DNA of 64,000 nt from Micromonospora globispora (GCF_003857015.1 NZ_QGGF01000612.1:1-64000); one strand, 5' to 3'; counted from the stretch's first letter, positions 15,669-25,084 are shown. The notes: generated from the sequence alone by a model not told the origin. Numbers and translations are program-made.

Positions 15669-18600
15669 ATGCGCGGGCCGAGACGTGGTCCCGTCTGGGC
15701 GACCCAGCTGTGGTTACGCCAGCGCCGGCGTCGGTGGCGTACCCGACAGGAACGCCACGCCGAGCGGACCCGCCGCCGGCGGGAGGACGAGCGGGCCGAC
15801 CACCGGATGACCTGGCGGCACCACCGCGGGCTGCGGTGGGTCATCCTCGCCACCGCCGGGACGCTCGTGGTGTGGACCGTCTTCTCGCTGGTCCTGACCG
15901 TCCTCAACACCGAGCTCGGTTTCCTGCCGATGTCGAAGTGGTGCGCGGGGAAACCGCCCAGGTCGTACTACTGCGGGCAGGTGGAGGGCTTCGTCAAGGG
16001 CCCACTGGTGCTGGCGCTGGGGCTGGCCGTTTTCCTCTTCTGGCGGTACGTCCCGGTCCGTCGCTGGTACGACCGCAACGCCCTGCGCAACCTGCGGATG
16101 CTGCTGCCCACCGCCGAACGCGACGTCGGCGCGAACCACGTCGTCGGCCGCGACGAACTGTGCGAACTGATGATCCAGCGGCTGCAGGACGAGCATCGCC
16201 GGCGGCCGCTGCTGCTGGTGGGGGGCATCGGCACCGGCAAGACCGCGACCCTGGTCCGCCTCGCGGAGATGCTGATGGCCACTGACGTGGTACCGGTCGG
16301 GATCGACCTGCGCACCGTCACGGACCCGGCGAAGCTGAACTTCCACCAGCTTGCCCTCGAACAGTTCACCAAGACCATCGACAGCCAGTTGCACGCCGCC
16401 GGCGAGGCCGACAAGGTGTGGCGGCGGCTCTGGCTGGAAAACCGGATCGTGGTGCTCGCGGACGGCCTGGAGGAGGTCCTCGCCGACTCCGCTCAGCCCG
16501 CCGACCGGGACAGCGTGCTCCGCGAGGCGGTGCGGGGCGCGGTCCGCGAGCGGCTCCCCCTGGTGGTCGCCTCCCGACCCGACGATCCGCTGCGCGGGTT
16601 GGACGCGCTGCTGCTGCAACTCGAGCCGCTCTCCACGGGCGCCGCGCTGGAGTACGTGCAGGCCCGCAGCCATCGCTCGGGCGCCGGCCAGCAGTGGGAC
16701 CGGATCACCGAACTGGTCAAGGCTGCCGACGTCGCCGACTCACCGTTCTACCTGCGGGTGATCAGCCAGCTCCACGGGGTGGACCGCCTGGACCGGGTCG
16801 GGCCGACGGACCAGGGCAGGTCCGCGCTGCGCTGGTGCCTGCTGGAGGAGTGGTGGGACGCCATCGTCGCCGGGGACCTGTACGAGGACTACGGCATGCC
16901 GCGCACCGAACGGGCCGACGCGATCGAGGTGCTCTCCGCGCTCGCCTGCATCGGGCTGCGCGACAACCGGCTGTCGGTGCGGACCACGGACCTCACCGGT
17001 GCCGAGGGCGGGAAGGACGCCGGCCGCCAGTGGATCCTGGCCGAGCTGCGGGCCCGGCTGCACAAGCTCAGCGCCGACAACCCGCAGGACCTCGGACTCG
17101 CCGAGACCACCGGGGACGCGCTGAACATCGTGGTGAAGCGGCAGGACGGGGTCCGTTTCCAGCACGGCGTGATCCAGGCGTACCTCGGGACGCGCTACCT
17201 CACCGCCGCCCTGCGCGACGACGACTTCCTGGAGCGGGCCTTCACCGAGAACCACGGCCCCGGACGGGAGCTGCTCTCCGCCCTCACCCTCTACACCGGC
17301 AGCGCGGGCGCGTTCGAACGGCTGGACGGGCGGCGGAAACCACCGGTGCCGCACGGAACCCTGCTCCGACTTCGGGACGCCGTCCGGCAGAAAGGATCGT
17401 CCCCGGGCGTCCGGGACGCGAGAGCGACCCAAGAGCGGTCGACCGCTCTCGTCCACCGGCTCTGTGATGCGGCGACCGGGACGCGCAACCGCACCCGGGC
17501 GATGGAGATGTTTGCGACCGCGCTGGAGATGGACGCCGGCACCGGGCACACGGCCCACCGGAAACTGGCCGACGCGATCCTCCAGGCATGGCCCCGGTAT
17601 CAAGGGGACGGCTCGATCACCGACCGGCCGCTCGAAGACGGCAAGATCGCCCTGGTGCACCGGTACGGCGCCGCCGCCTGGAGGCTCCGCGACCGGCCAC
17701 CGGAGCCCACCGGGCTGCGGCGGCAGCAGCCCACGCCGCAATACCGGCAGCTGTTCCAGATGATGGCGTACGAGACGTCGTACCTGCCTCGGCTGACCGC
17801 GGCCCGCCAGATCGCCAGCGGCGGCAACGCGGCGGTCGGCGCGCTGCGCGACCTGCTCGACGAGCCGCCGCAGGCGGCCGACACCCAGGGCCGGGAGCGC
17901 CTGGAGGAGCTGCGGACCTGGCTCGCGCCGTCGCTGTTCCTCTTCACCGAGGCCGCACACGCGCCCGACGAACCGGACTGGCAGGGCATGGCCCGGGAAA
18001 CCCTGCGGCGCTGGGTCGACCGGCTGGCCACCGACTTCCGCGAGGGCGCCCGCGTCTACGAACTCACCCTGGCACAGGGGTTCCGGATGGCGGCCAACTG
18101 CCGGACCTACCCGGCGCACCGCAGCGTGCTGATCGAGGAAGCCGAGAAGGCGCTGCGGCACTCCCGGTTCTGGTACTCCCACCTGGTGCTCATCCAGGCA
18201 CTCACCCTGCTCGCCCTGCCCCGCGATCCCAGCGAGACGCTGCGCGAGCGAGGTCACGGCTCGGACCCGCGCGGGCTGGTCAGCTTCTGGACCTCCATCG
18301 CCGGGGGCGGGCACCGCGCCCCGCAGCCAGGCGGCGGTACGGCCCACCCGCTCGTCCTCGAGGTCGCGGACCTGTGCGTCGCGGCGCTCATCGACCGCCA
18401 TCCCGAGCGGCACTGCTGGCTGGACGAACGGGAGATCGTCGGGCGGATCGGGTCGGTCAACCCCCAGCCGGGCATCCGGCGGCACCTGGCCTCCTGGCTG
18501 CCGCCCTGGCACGGCTGGGCCGTCCTGGAACCGCGGGCCCAACGGCTGCTGGCCGACGTGATGCTGCTGCTCAACCTCGCCGACCGGGGACGGGACAACG

Positions 18601-18947
18601 ACCAGCGGGCGCGCCGGCTCAGCCGGGCCAGCCGGGCCGAGCTGCCGCCGTGCCTCACCATCGACCGCAGCGCCATGCGGGTCACCCTGAGTCGGCGCCA
18701 GGCCCACGACGTGCAACCGGGCGCCACCTGCATCGACGACTGCCCGTTCCGGCTATGCCCGCTGCCGCCGAAGGGCGACGAGCTGCCGTACCAGATGGAC
18801 GAGGCCTTCTGCGCCCATCAGGTCGACCTCGTCGAGCGGTGGTTGCGGTCGCCCGGGCGGGCGGACTGGCAGGCGGTCAACCGGGAGGATCTGCGGACGT
18901 TCTGGCGCGAGATGTCGGAGCGGATGGCCCCCGCCTGGCGGAAGTGA
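15669..18947 (+). CDS. Membrane-anchored NACHT/STAND-like NTPase
   Basis: About 1092 residues. After a very basic N-terminus come two hydrophobic helices (near residues 57-78 and 109-127), which would tether it to the membrane with the bulk in the cytoplasm. Then comes a P-loop LLLVGGIGTGKTATL (near residue 184) and a Walker B-like strand RIVVLADGLEEVL (near 258), the order found in NACHT/AAA-type STAND proteins. The remaining 700 residues are helical without recognisable repeats. Near the C-terminus is a cysteine cluster CIDDCPFRLCP plus a later Cys in FCAHQVDLVERW, possibly metal-binding. The ATG at 15669 follows a G-rich ribosome site; an ATG at 15648 is possible. STAND proteins are switches in regulation or antiviral defence; which applies here is unknown. 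Confidence 0.78.
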   Translation: MRGPRRGPVWATQLWLRQRRRRWRTRQERHAERTRRRREDERADHRMTWRHHRGLRWVILATAGTLVVWTVFSLVLTVLNTELGFLPMSKWCAGKPPRSYYCGQVEGFVKGPLVLALGLAVFLFWRYVPVRRWYDRNALRNLRMLLPTAERDVGANHVVGRDELCELMIQRLQDEHRRRPLLLVGGIGTGKTATLVRLAEMLMATDVVPVGIDLRTVTDPAKLNFHQLALEQFTKTIDSQLHAAGEADKVWRRLWLENRIVVLADGLEEVLADSAQPADRDSVLREAVRGAVRERLPLVVASRPDDPLRGLDALLLQLEPLSTGAALEYVQARSHRSGAGQQWDRITELVKAADVADSPFYLRVISQLHGVDRLDRVGPTDQGRSALRWCLLEEWWDAIVAGDLYEDYGMPRTERADAIEVLSALACIGLRDNRLSVRTTDLTGAEGGKDAGRQWILAELRARLHKLSADNPQDLGLAETTGDALNIVVKRQDGVRFQHGVIQAYLGTRYLTAALRDDDFLERAFTENHGPGRELLSALTLYTGSAGAFERLDGRRKPPVPHGTLLRLRDAVRQKGSSPGVRDARATQERSTALVHRLCDAATGTRNRTRAMEMFATALEMDAGTGHTAHRKLADAILQAWPRYQGDGSITDRPLEDGKIALVHRYGAAAWRLRDRPPEPTGLRRQQPTPQYRQLFQMMAYETSYLPRLTAARQIASGGNAAVGALRDLLDEPPQAADTQGRERLEELRTWLAPSLFLFTEAAHAPDEPDWQGMARETLRRWVDRLATDFREGARVYELTLAQGFRMAANCRTYPAHRSVLIEEAEKALRHSRFWYSHLVLIQALTLLALPRDPSETLRERGHGSDPRGLVSFWTSIAGGGHRAPQPGGGTAHPLVLEVADLCVAALIDRHPERHCWLDEREIVGRIGSVNPQPGIRRHLASWLPPWHGWAVLEPRAQRLLADVMLLLNLADRGRDNDQRARRLSRASRAELPPCLTIDRSAMRVTLSRRQAHDVQPGATCIDDCPFRLCPLPPKGDELPYQMDEAFCAHQVDLVERWLRSPGRADWQAVNREDLRTFWREMSERMAPAWRK

Positions 18948-18987
18948 CGGGAGGGGTGGCCGGCATCGGGACGGGTATGGGACACCC

Positions 18988-19458
18988 ATGCGCACTCCGA
19001 CGCTCGTCAAGACCGGCCTCGCCACGGCGGCCACCGCCGCCTCCGGCGCCGTCGCCACCGACCCCGGCTCGGAGTGGTACCGCTCGCTGGACAAGCCGGC
19101 CTGGCAGCCGCCGCCGGCGGCGTTTCCCGCGGTCTGGACCCCGCTGTACGCGCTGATCGCGTTCGCGGGCGCGCGGGTCCTGGACCGTACGGCCGGCCCA
19201 CAGCGCGCCCGGTTCGCCCGCGCGTACGCGGTCGATCTCGCGCTGAACGCCGGCTGGACCGCGCTGTTCTTCCGCGCCCGCAGCCCGCGGTCGGCCCTGG
19301 TCGAGATCGTCGCGCTGAACGCGGCCAACGTCGGACTCCTGCGCCAGGCGTGGCGGGCCGACCGGCTCGCCGGGGCGTCGCTGCTGCCGTACGTGGCGTG
19401 GACCGGCTTCGCCACCGCGCTGAACGCTTCGCTCGCCGCCCGCAACCCCGCACGCTAG
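18988..19458 (+). CDS. tspO: TspO/MBR family membrane protein
   Basis: The 156-residue protein carries the TspO signature WYRSLDKPAWQPPPAAFPAV followed by WTPLYALIAFAGARVL and, later, LALNAGWTALFFRARSPRSA, with five hydrophobic segments. TspO proteins bind porphyrins and lipophilic ligands in the membrane and are linked to stress responses. The N-terminal helix starts after a short leader. The gene follows the large NTPase by 40 bases on the same strand, so cotranscription is possible. Confidence 0.88.
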   Translation: MRTPTLVKTGLATAATAASGAVATDPGSEWYRSLDKPAWQPPPAAFPAVWTPLYALIAFAGARVLDRTAGPQRARFARAYAVDLALNAGWTALFFRARSPRSALVEIVALNAANVGLLRQAWRADRLAGASLLPYVAWTGFATALNASLAARNPAR

Positions 19459-19498
19459 CCCCGCCTCGCGCGGCGCTTCCCCTCAGCCGGTTCGGCGG

Positions 19499-20047
19499 TC
19501 AGCGCGAACGCTGATCGGTCGACGGCTGTGCAGTCAGCCGAGGTTCCACATTCTCCGGCAGTTCAGCACCGCAGACCGCACAGCTGTAGTCGCCGTCGCG
19601 GACCACGTTGCGCTGGCCGCAGTCCAGGCAGCGCCGGAAGACGATGGACGCGGTGAAGCCGTCCGGGCGGGCGATGCCGGCCCGGGCGAGGGCGTCCGCC
19701 ACCGCCGCCCACGAGCTGAGATCGGGACAGTAGCCGGTGGACTGGTTGCTCACCTCGGTCACGGCCCAGCCGTTCCGGTCGGCGGCGAAGGCAATCTCCC
19801 CCGCGCCGAGGACCTCGCCGCCTCCGGCGCAGGCGACGTGCTCGCTGCGCCTCGGCGCGAGCCGCAGTGTGCCGTCGCGGTCGATGACGAAGGTGAAGGG
19901 CTCGTCCAGGTCGCGCGGATCGACGGCGGCCAGGTAGCTGTCGAGATCGGCCAGGGATCGGATGGGCCAGCCTTCGGGGAAGCCGGCAACCGCAGCGCGC
20001 ACGTCCAGCGGGCCGATGTACCGGTACCGGCGCCTCGCCCCTGCCAT
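19499..20047 (-). CDS. Zinc-ribbon protein of unknown function
   Basis: From the ATG at 20047 (MAGARRRYRYIGPLDVRAAV) the protein has 182 residues. The N-terminal half contains GWPIRSLADLDSYLAAVDPR, PFTFVIDRDGTLRLAPRRSE and GGGEVLGAGEIAFAADRNGW, resembling a small conserved actinobacterial family. The C-terminus has a zinc ribbon with CLDCGQ and, after 13 residues, CAVCG. Its first two thirds are copied, with one frameshift, in the chimeric pseudogene at 23680-24878. An upstream start at 20071 is possible. Function unknown. Confidence 0.7.
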   Translation of the reverse strand: MAGARRRYRYIGPLDVRAAVAGFPEGWPIRSLADLDSYLAAVDPRDLDEPFTFVIDRDGTLRLAPRRSEHVACAGGGEVLGAGEIAFAADRNGWAVTEVSNQSTGYCPDLSSWAAVADALARAGIARPDGFTASIVFRRCLDCGQRNVVRDGDYSCAVCGAELPENVEPRLTAQPSTDQRSR

Positions 20048-20109
20048 GGCATCGACTCTACGTCCGGACAACCGCCCCCGCGGCCAACCGCGCCGGTACG
20101 CGCCGGACC

Positions 20110-20141
20110 ATCCCTAGGTACGCAGCCCTGGCTTTAGGGAT
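20110..20141. promoter_or_regulatory. Inverted repeat between divergent genes
   Basis: ATCCCTA (20110-20116) and TAGGGAT (20135-20141) form a 7-bp inverted repeat with an 18-base spacer in the 137-bp space between the zinc-ribbon gene and the membrane-protein gene. It could be an operator or the stem of a short leader hairpin. The regulator is unknown. Confidence 0.3.
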
Positions 20142-20184
20142 GTTGCCCCTGGGACGCCGTAGATCACCTAAAGTCGAGCGCGTT

Positions 20185-20766
20185 ATGACGGCATCGTGGC
20201 TGACGAGATCGGGGGCCGCCGGGCAGCCCGCGGAACGCCGACCGCTGACCCGGCTGACCGTGGTCAGCCTTGCGGGACACGTGGTGTTCGAGCTGGGGGC
20301 CGGCGTGGGTATGCCGCTCGCCTCGGTGATCGGGCCGTACGGCGCGGCCGGTTTCTGGACCCTCGTCACCGGCGGCGTCCTAGCTACGAGCGCTCGCGAC
20401 GAGTCGGCTGACAAGCTCCTGGCAGCGGCGAACGGCTTCGGGATCGCTGCGATATCGGCCCATCTGCTCGGCTGGCCGACCCGTCGCACCAGAACAGGTC
20501 TGCCCTGGTTGAGGGATTGCGAAGGGCTGGGACCCGAGCTGATGCCCTTCTACAACCCGATCCTCTACTTCTCGGGCGCAACAGGACTGCTCGCCATCCT
20601 CCGGGAGAACCGCACCGCCCGCCGGTACCTGCCGATGGCCATGCTCGGGCTCGTGCCGGGACTCATCGCGTTCCAGCACTGGGAGCACCGGCGACTCCGC
20701 CGACAGGCGCAGACCCGCCCCGCGTGGTGGAACCGCCGACTACAGCGACTCGCCCCCGCACCATGA
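20185..20766 (+). CDS. Membrane protein of unknown function
   Basis: The 193-residue protein (ATG at 20185, MTASWLTRSGAAGQPAERRP) has hydrophobic segments around VVSLAGHVVFELGAGVGMPL, YGAAGFWTLVTGG, NPILYFSGATGLLAIL and YLPMAMLGLVPGLIAFQHWE, followed by a basic tail. No family is recognised. It diverges from the zinc-ribbon gene and converges on the helicase gene with a 52-base gap. Confidence 0.6.
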   Translation: MTASWLTRSGAAGQPAERRPLTRLTVVSLAGHVVFELGAGVGMPLASVIGPYGAAGFWTLVTGGVLATSARDESADKLLAAANGFGIAAISAHLLGWPTRRTRTGLPWLRDCEGLGPELMPFYNPILYFSGATGLLAILRENRTARRYLPMAMLGLVPGLIAFQHWEHRRLRRQAQTRPAWWNRRLQRLAPAP

Positions 20767-20818
20767 CGGGGACCGGTACCTCCCTGCACAGCTGGGCGCG
20801 CTCGCATCCGCCGCGTAG

Positions 20819-22141
20819 TCAGCAGGCGCGGTGCGCGGCGAGGTGGGCAAGCATGGTCTGGTTGGCTTCCCAGCCGTCCGGGAACTTCACGGGCACGTCC
20901 AGGTGCACGCGCTCGGTCGACGGGTGCGCATCCAGGAGTTCCGGAATCCCGGCCCGCGCCACCACAATGCAGGCGTGCCGGTGCCGGGACGTCAGCACGC
21001 AGAGCCGCCCCGACTCCAGGTGGAACGCGGTGGCGTCGCGCCGCCCGGAGAGCGGGTGCAGCACGATCGTGACGTCGTACTCCCGGCCTTGGAGCCGGTT
21101 GGCGGTGTCGACGGTGATGCCTGCGCCGGCCTCGCCGAGCCGCGACCGGATCGCCGCCGCCTGGTCCCGGTGCGCGGCCCCGATCGCGATCCGGTCCGCC
21201 GTCACCGCAGTGCCACCGGGCGCCTGCTCGGAGACGGCGACCGAGCCGCGCCGCAGCACGCGCAGCGCCAGCTCCGCGCAGGCCGCCGCGGCCTCGGTAT
21301 CGGTACGCAGCGTGTGCCGGGCCGGCAGCTCGTACAGCCCCCAGCCGGTGCGGGCCGCGAGCTCGACCGCCGCGTCGACCGCGTCCCCCGGTCCCGCCGC
21401 GGTGAACGTCAACCCCCGGTCGGCCGGCCCGGTGCCGGCCCGGAACCCGGTGAACGGGTAGAAGGCCGCCGCCACCACCGGCGCCGCCGTGGCCGGCAGC
21501 CGCCAGGACACCGGCAACCGGTGTACGGGCAGTTCCGGGTTGTGCCGCAGCAGGGTGGCCACCGCGGACTGCATCGGATCCCAGGTCAGCCCGGTCCAGC
21601 GCACGGTCTCGACGGTGGAGAACGGATCGAGCTGGCCGGGATCCCCCACGAACAGCGCCCGCTCGAACCGCCCGGCCAGACGCAGGAGGGCGTCCGAGCG
21701 CATCTGGTACGCCTCGTCGACGATCGCCCACGGCCAGGTGCCCTCGGCGACCGTGGCCCACTTGGCGGCCGTACCGATGACGACCGCCGGACCGCCGAGG
21801 TCGGCGACCTTGGCCGCGACCCGGACGCTGTCGTGGTCCCTGACCCGGGCCGAGGGCCGGTAGTCGGTGGCGGAGAGCCGGCCGATGCGCAGCTCGGGTG
21901 CCTTGCGGGCGAGGCGGTCGATGAGGTCGTCCACCTGCTCGTTGGTCTGCGCGATGATGATCAGCGGCTCGCCGGCGGCGGCCAGCTCGGTGGCGGCCCG
22001 GACCACGAGCGTCGACTTGCCGGCACCCGGAGGGGAGTCGACGACCACGCCCCGGTGCTCGCCGGAGCGCAGGTCGCTGAGCACCGCGGTGATCACGCGC
22101 TCCGCTTCGACCGCGGGTGGCACCGCCAGCTCCGCGAGCAT
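20819..22141 (-). CDS. AAA_11/12-type superfamily 1 helicase-like ATPase
   Basis: The 440-residue protein has Walker A SPPGAGKST (residues 36-44), motif II AIVDEAYQM, motif III LFVGDPGQLDPF, a motif IV/V region ITVDTANRLQGREYDVTIVL, and motif VI CVLTSRHRHACIVVARA. This is a compact SF1 helicase-like ATPase, similar in layout to the C-terminal part of UPF1-type proteins but lacking accessory domains. It should hydrolyse ATP and act on nucleic acid in the cytoplasm; a specific role is unknown. The C-terminal two thirds is duplicated at 23694-24581 without any indel. Confidence 0.8.
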   Translation of the reverse strand: MLAELAVPPAVEAERVITAVLSDLRSGEHRGVVVDSPPGAGKSTLVVRAATELAAAGEPLIIIAQTNEQVDDLIDRLARKAPELRIGRLSATDYRPSARVRDHDSVRVAAKVADLGGPAVVIGTAAKWATVAEGTWPWAIVDEAYQMRSDALLRLAGRFERALFVGDPGQLDPFSTVETVRWTGLTWDPMQSAVATLLRHNPELPVHRLPVSWRLPATAAPVVAAAFYPFTGFRAGTGPADRGLTFTAAGPGDAVDAAVELAARTGWGLYELPARHTLRTDTEAAAACAELALRVLRRGSVAVSEQAPGGTAVTADRIAIGAAHRDQAAAIRSRLGEAGAGITVDTANRLQGREYDVTIVLHPLSGRRDATAFHLESGRLCVLTSRHRHACIVVARAGIPELLDAHPSTERVHLDVPVKFPDGWEANQTMLAHLAAHRAC

Positions 22142-22547
22142 CGACTCACCTCCCGATACGGCGTCCCCGGCACCCTACCGGGCCGGACCGACTGCCTCTG
22201 TTCGCCCGAGGGTCAGCGGGTGGGCCGTCGCCCGTCCTGACTGGCGATGGGTGGAGAGCCGCTTTGGAGCTGAGCCGTTTGTGCTGTCGCCGCACGCCGG
22301 CCGATTCCGACAGCACAGCCGAGTCAGCTCCACAGCATGTGCGGTAGCGATCCACGTGCTGAGCGAGTCGATCCGGCTGCAGCTCGCCGACACGACCGTG
22401 AAGGCCGTGGAGCCGCAGGTGGAGGCTCAAGATTAGAGAGCATTAAGAATCCGATTAGCGGCGCCTTACGTACGCATATTCCTCGGGCCGTCCTCACTAC
22501 TGTTGGTCCGCGTCCGTTCCGGACGCCGGTGGAAGGAGCCGAGCCCG
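22142..22547. other. 406-bp divergent intergenic region with an extended hairpin
   Basis: This gap separates the helicase start from the NlpC/P60 start. It holds an imperfect long inverted repeat: GGAGCTGA (22266-22273) with TCAGCTCC (22324-22331), and GTGCTGTCG (22281-22289) with CGACAGCAC (22308-22316), separated by symmetrical 7-base internal loops. A short open stretch ending at 22436 (LSESIRLQLADTTVKAVEPQ) has coding-like third positions and may be the tail of a lost gene. No known riboswitch core was recognised upstream of the hydrolase. Confidence 0.45.
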
Positions 22548-23633
22548 TTGCCACCCACGCCCACCCGGTCCACCAGATCACGTCTGCTCACCAGAATCCT
22601 CGCCGTCGCGGCGGCGGTCATGGTGGCCGTCGGACCAGCGGCCCACGCCGACGCCGCACCGTCGGCCGCCGACGTACAGAAGCAGATCGACGCGGCATGG
22701 GAAAAGCTCGAACCCGTCATCGAGCAGTACAACAAGGTGCGGACGGAACTGGCCGCGAACCAGCGGAGATCCGCCGAACTGAGCCGCAAAATCGAGCCAC
22801 TCGGCAAGACGGTGGAGGCCAGCCGGGCGCAAGTCCAGGAAATCCTTGCGGGGTACTACAAGCAGGCAGGGTCGATATCCACGGTCAACGCCCTGCTGTC
22901 CCGTGGCTCGCCGACGGCGTTGGGGGATCAGCTCGCGCTCGTGAACCAGGTCGCGGATTCGGAGAAGCGACAGATCACCAGGCTGTCGGCGCAGCAGGCG
23001 AGCTACGACGCCGACAAGGAGAAGGTCGACGCGCTGATCGCGATACAGCAGCGCCAGCAGGCCCAGCTGGCGGCTCGCAAGAAGGCCATCGACGCCGAGA
23101 TCAAGCGGCTGGATGCGCTGCGCAAGAAGATCGCCGCCGCCGAGGTGGCCAAGGAGGCCGCGGAGGCCGCCGCGGCCAGAGCCGCAGCCGCCGCGCAGTC
23201 AGCCGCCACCACGAGCAGCACCTCACCCATCACGGGGACCAGTCCGCTGTTCATCGGTGGGCAGTGTCCCGCCGTCCCCATCACCGGAAGCGGCGGCATC
23301 GCGGCAAAGACCGCATGCAAGCAGATCGGCAAGCCGTACGTGTGGGCAGCCAACGGTCCGGACTCGTTCGACTGCTCCGGCCTGACCCAGTACGCGTGGG
23401 CTGCCGCCGGGGTGCAGCTGGCCCACTACACAGGTGATCAATGGACCTCAGGTGTGGCAGTGAGCAGAGACAACCTTCGCACGGGCGACCTCGTCTTCTT
23501 CTACTCCGATCACCATCACATGGGTATCTACGTCGGCAATGGACTGCTCGTCCACGCCCCGCATACCGGGGACGTGGTCCGCATGGCCCAGCTGGCGGAT
23601 ATGCCCTACAGCGGTGCTCGCCGCCCCGGCTGA
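22548..23633 (+). CDS. Secreted C40 (NlpC/P60) peptidoglycan endopeptidase
   Basis: The TTG at 22548 is chosen because AAGGAG at 22533-22538 precedes it by 9 bases and it gives a proper signal peptide (basic PTRSTRSRLLTR, then AVAAAVMVAVGPAAHADA). The 361-residue protein then has a long coiled-coil (residues about 40-230: VQKQIDAAWEKLEPVIEQYN through AAARAAAAAQ), a flexible linker, and a C-terminal NlpC/P60 domain. The catalytic Cys is in DSFDCSGLTQYAW, the His in HMGIYVGNGLLVHAPHTGD. It should cut stem peptides of peptidoglycan, with the coiled coil controlling access, as in RipA-type hydrolases of actinobacteria. Confidence 0.9.
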   Translation: MPPTPTRSTRSRLLTRILAVAAAVMVAVGPAAHADAAPSAADVQKQIDAAWEKLEPVIEQYNKVRTELAANQRRSAELSRKIEPLGKTVEASRAQVQEILAGYYKQAGSISTVNALLSRGSPTALGDQLALVNQVADSEKRQITRLSAQQASYDADKEKVDALIAIQQRQQAQLAARKKAIDAEIKRLDALRKKIAAAEVAKEAAEAAAARAAAAAQSAATTSSTSPITGTSPLFIGGQCPAVPITGSGGIAAKTACKQIGKPYVWAANGPDSFDCSGLTQYAWAAAGVQLAHYTGDQWTSGVAVSRDNLRTGDLVFFYSDHHHMGIYVGNGLLVHAPHTGDVVRMAQLADMPYSGARRPG

Positions 23634-23679
23634 CCGTCCCGTCCGGAGCCAGCGGGCACCGTTGACGCTTCTGCCGTAG

Positions 23680-24831
23680 TCAGGGGACGGTGTGCGCGGC
23701 GAGGTGGGCGAGCATGGTCTGGTTGGCTTCCCAGCCGTCCGGGAACTTCACCGGCACGTCCGGGTGCACCCGCTCGGTCGACGGGTGCGCGTCCAGCAGC
23801 TCCGGGATCCCCGCCCGCGCCACCACGACGCACGCGTGCCGGTGCCGGGAGGTGAGCACGCAGAGCCGCCCCGACTCCAGGTGGAACGCGGTCGCGTCCC
23901 GCCGCCCGGAGAGCGGGTGCAGCACGATCGTCACGTCGTACTCCCGGCCCTGGAGCCGGTTGGCGGTGTCCACGGTGATGCCCGCACCCGCCGCGCCGAG
24001 ATGCCAGCGGATCGCCGCCACCTGGTCCCGGTGGGCAGCCCCGACGGCGATCCGGTCGGCGGTCACCGGCGCGCCCTGCGGCGCCTGCTCGGAGACCGCG
24101 ACCGCGCCGCGCCGCAGCACCCGAAGCGCCAGCTCCGCGCAGGCCGCCGCGGCCTCGGCATCGGTACGCAGGGTGTGCCGGGCCGGCAGCTCGTACAGCG
24201 CCCAGCCCGACTCGGCCGCCACCTCGACGGCCGCGTCGTACCCGTCGCCCGGCCCGGCCTCGGTGAACGTCAACGCCCGGTCGGCGGGCCCGGTGCCGGC
24301 CCGGAACCCGGTGAACGGGTAGAAGGCCGCCGCCACCACCGGCGCCGCGCTGACGGGCAGCCGCCAGGACACCGGCAACCGGTGTACGGGCAGCTGCGGG
24401 TTGTGCCGCAGCAGGGTGGCCACCGCCGACTGCATCGGATCCCAGGTCAGGCCGGTCCAGCGCGCGGTCTCGACGGTGGAGAACGGGTCGAGCTGGCCGG
24501 GATCACCCACGAACAGCGCCCGCTCGAATCGGCCGGCCACGCGCAGCAGGGCATCCGAGCACATCTGGTACGCCTCGTCCACCTCGGTCACGACCCAGCC
24601 GTCCCGCTCGCCAGCGAAGGCGATCTCCCCCGCGCCGAGGACCTCCCCACCGCCGGCGCAGGCGACGTCCTCGCTGCGTCTCGGCACGAGCAGCAGCAGG
24701 CCGCCAGGGTCGATGACGTAGGTGAACGGCTCGTCACGGTCGCGCGGATCTGCGGCCGCCAGGTAGGTGTCGAGATCGACCGATGATCGAACGGGCCAGC
24801 CCTCGGGAGAGTCGGCGACCGACGCCAGCAC
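23680..24831 (-). pseudogene. Chimeric helicase / zinc-ribbon gene fusion, broken at the 5' end
   Basis: The N-terminal part (WPVRSSVDLDTYLAAADPRD, GGGEVLGAGEIAFAGERDGW) is a copy of the zinc-ribbon gene at 19499-20047. At the VVTEVDEAYQM junction it switches to the C-terminal two thirds of the helicase at 20819, starting at motif II and running to the helicase stop. The nucleotide junction is at about 24578-24582. The product lacks Walker A, so it cannot be an ATPase. Homology to the zinc-ribbon start continues to about 24878 but in another frame, because one base is inserted near the original start. Probably a non-functional recombination product. Confidence 0.8.
23694..24581. repeat. 888-bp direct repeat of the helicase 3' part (other copy 20833-21720)
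   Basis: Bases 20833-21720 align with 23694-24581 at a constant offset of 2861, with no insertion or deletion and scattered substitutions (roughly 9 in 10 bases equal by eye). The repeat encodes helicase motifs II to VI. The copies are in the same orientation and flank the NlpC/P60 gene, so recombination between them could delete or duplicate that gene. Confidence 0.8.
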
Positions 24832-25084
24832 ATCCGCCGGGCCGACGTATCGGTATCGACGCCCCCGCCCCTACCACGGCACCGACCCTACGCCCGTGCG
24901 GCCGCCGCTGTGGACAACCGCATGGTCCGGACGTCCAGACCTGACCGCCTGCACCTCCGGGACTCCACGCCACACCGATGCTTTCTCACACTCATGTCGC
25001 AGGCGACGTCGCCTGCGACCCGCCCAAGATCCGCTCCCTGGGCTTACCGGCCATTTTCCGTGCTGGGGTGTTGAACGTCGCGGT

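Noticed and set aside
22142-22547. c-di-AMP (ydaO-type) riboswitch before the NlpC/P60 gene
   Set aside because: Such elements are common before actinobacterial cell-wall hydrolases, but the conserved core sequences were not found; only an unrelated hairpin is visible.
22337-23437. A 366-codon frame overlapping the NlpC/P60 gene
   Set aside because: It lies in a different frame of the same strand, is Arg/Gly-rich, and the NlpC/P60 frame has signal peptide, coiled coil and catalytic residues.
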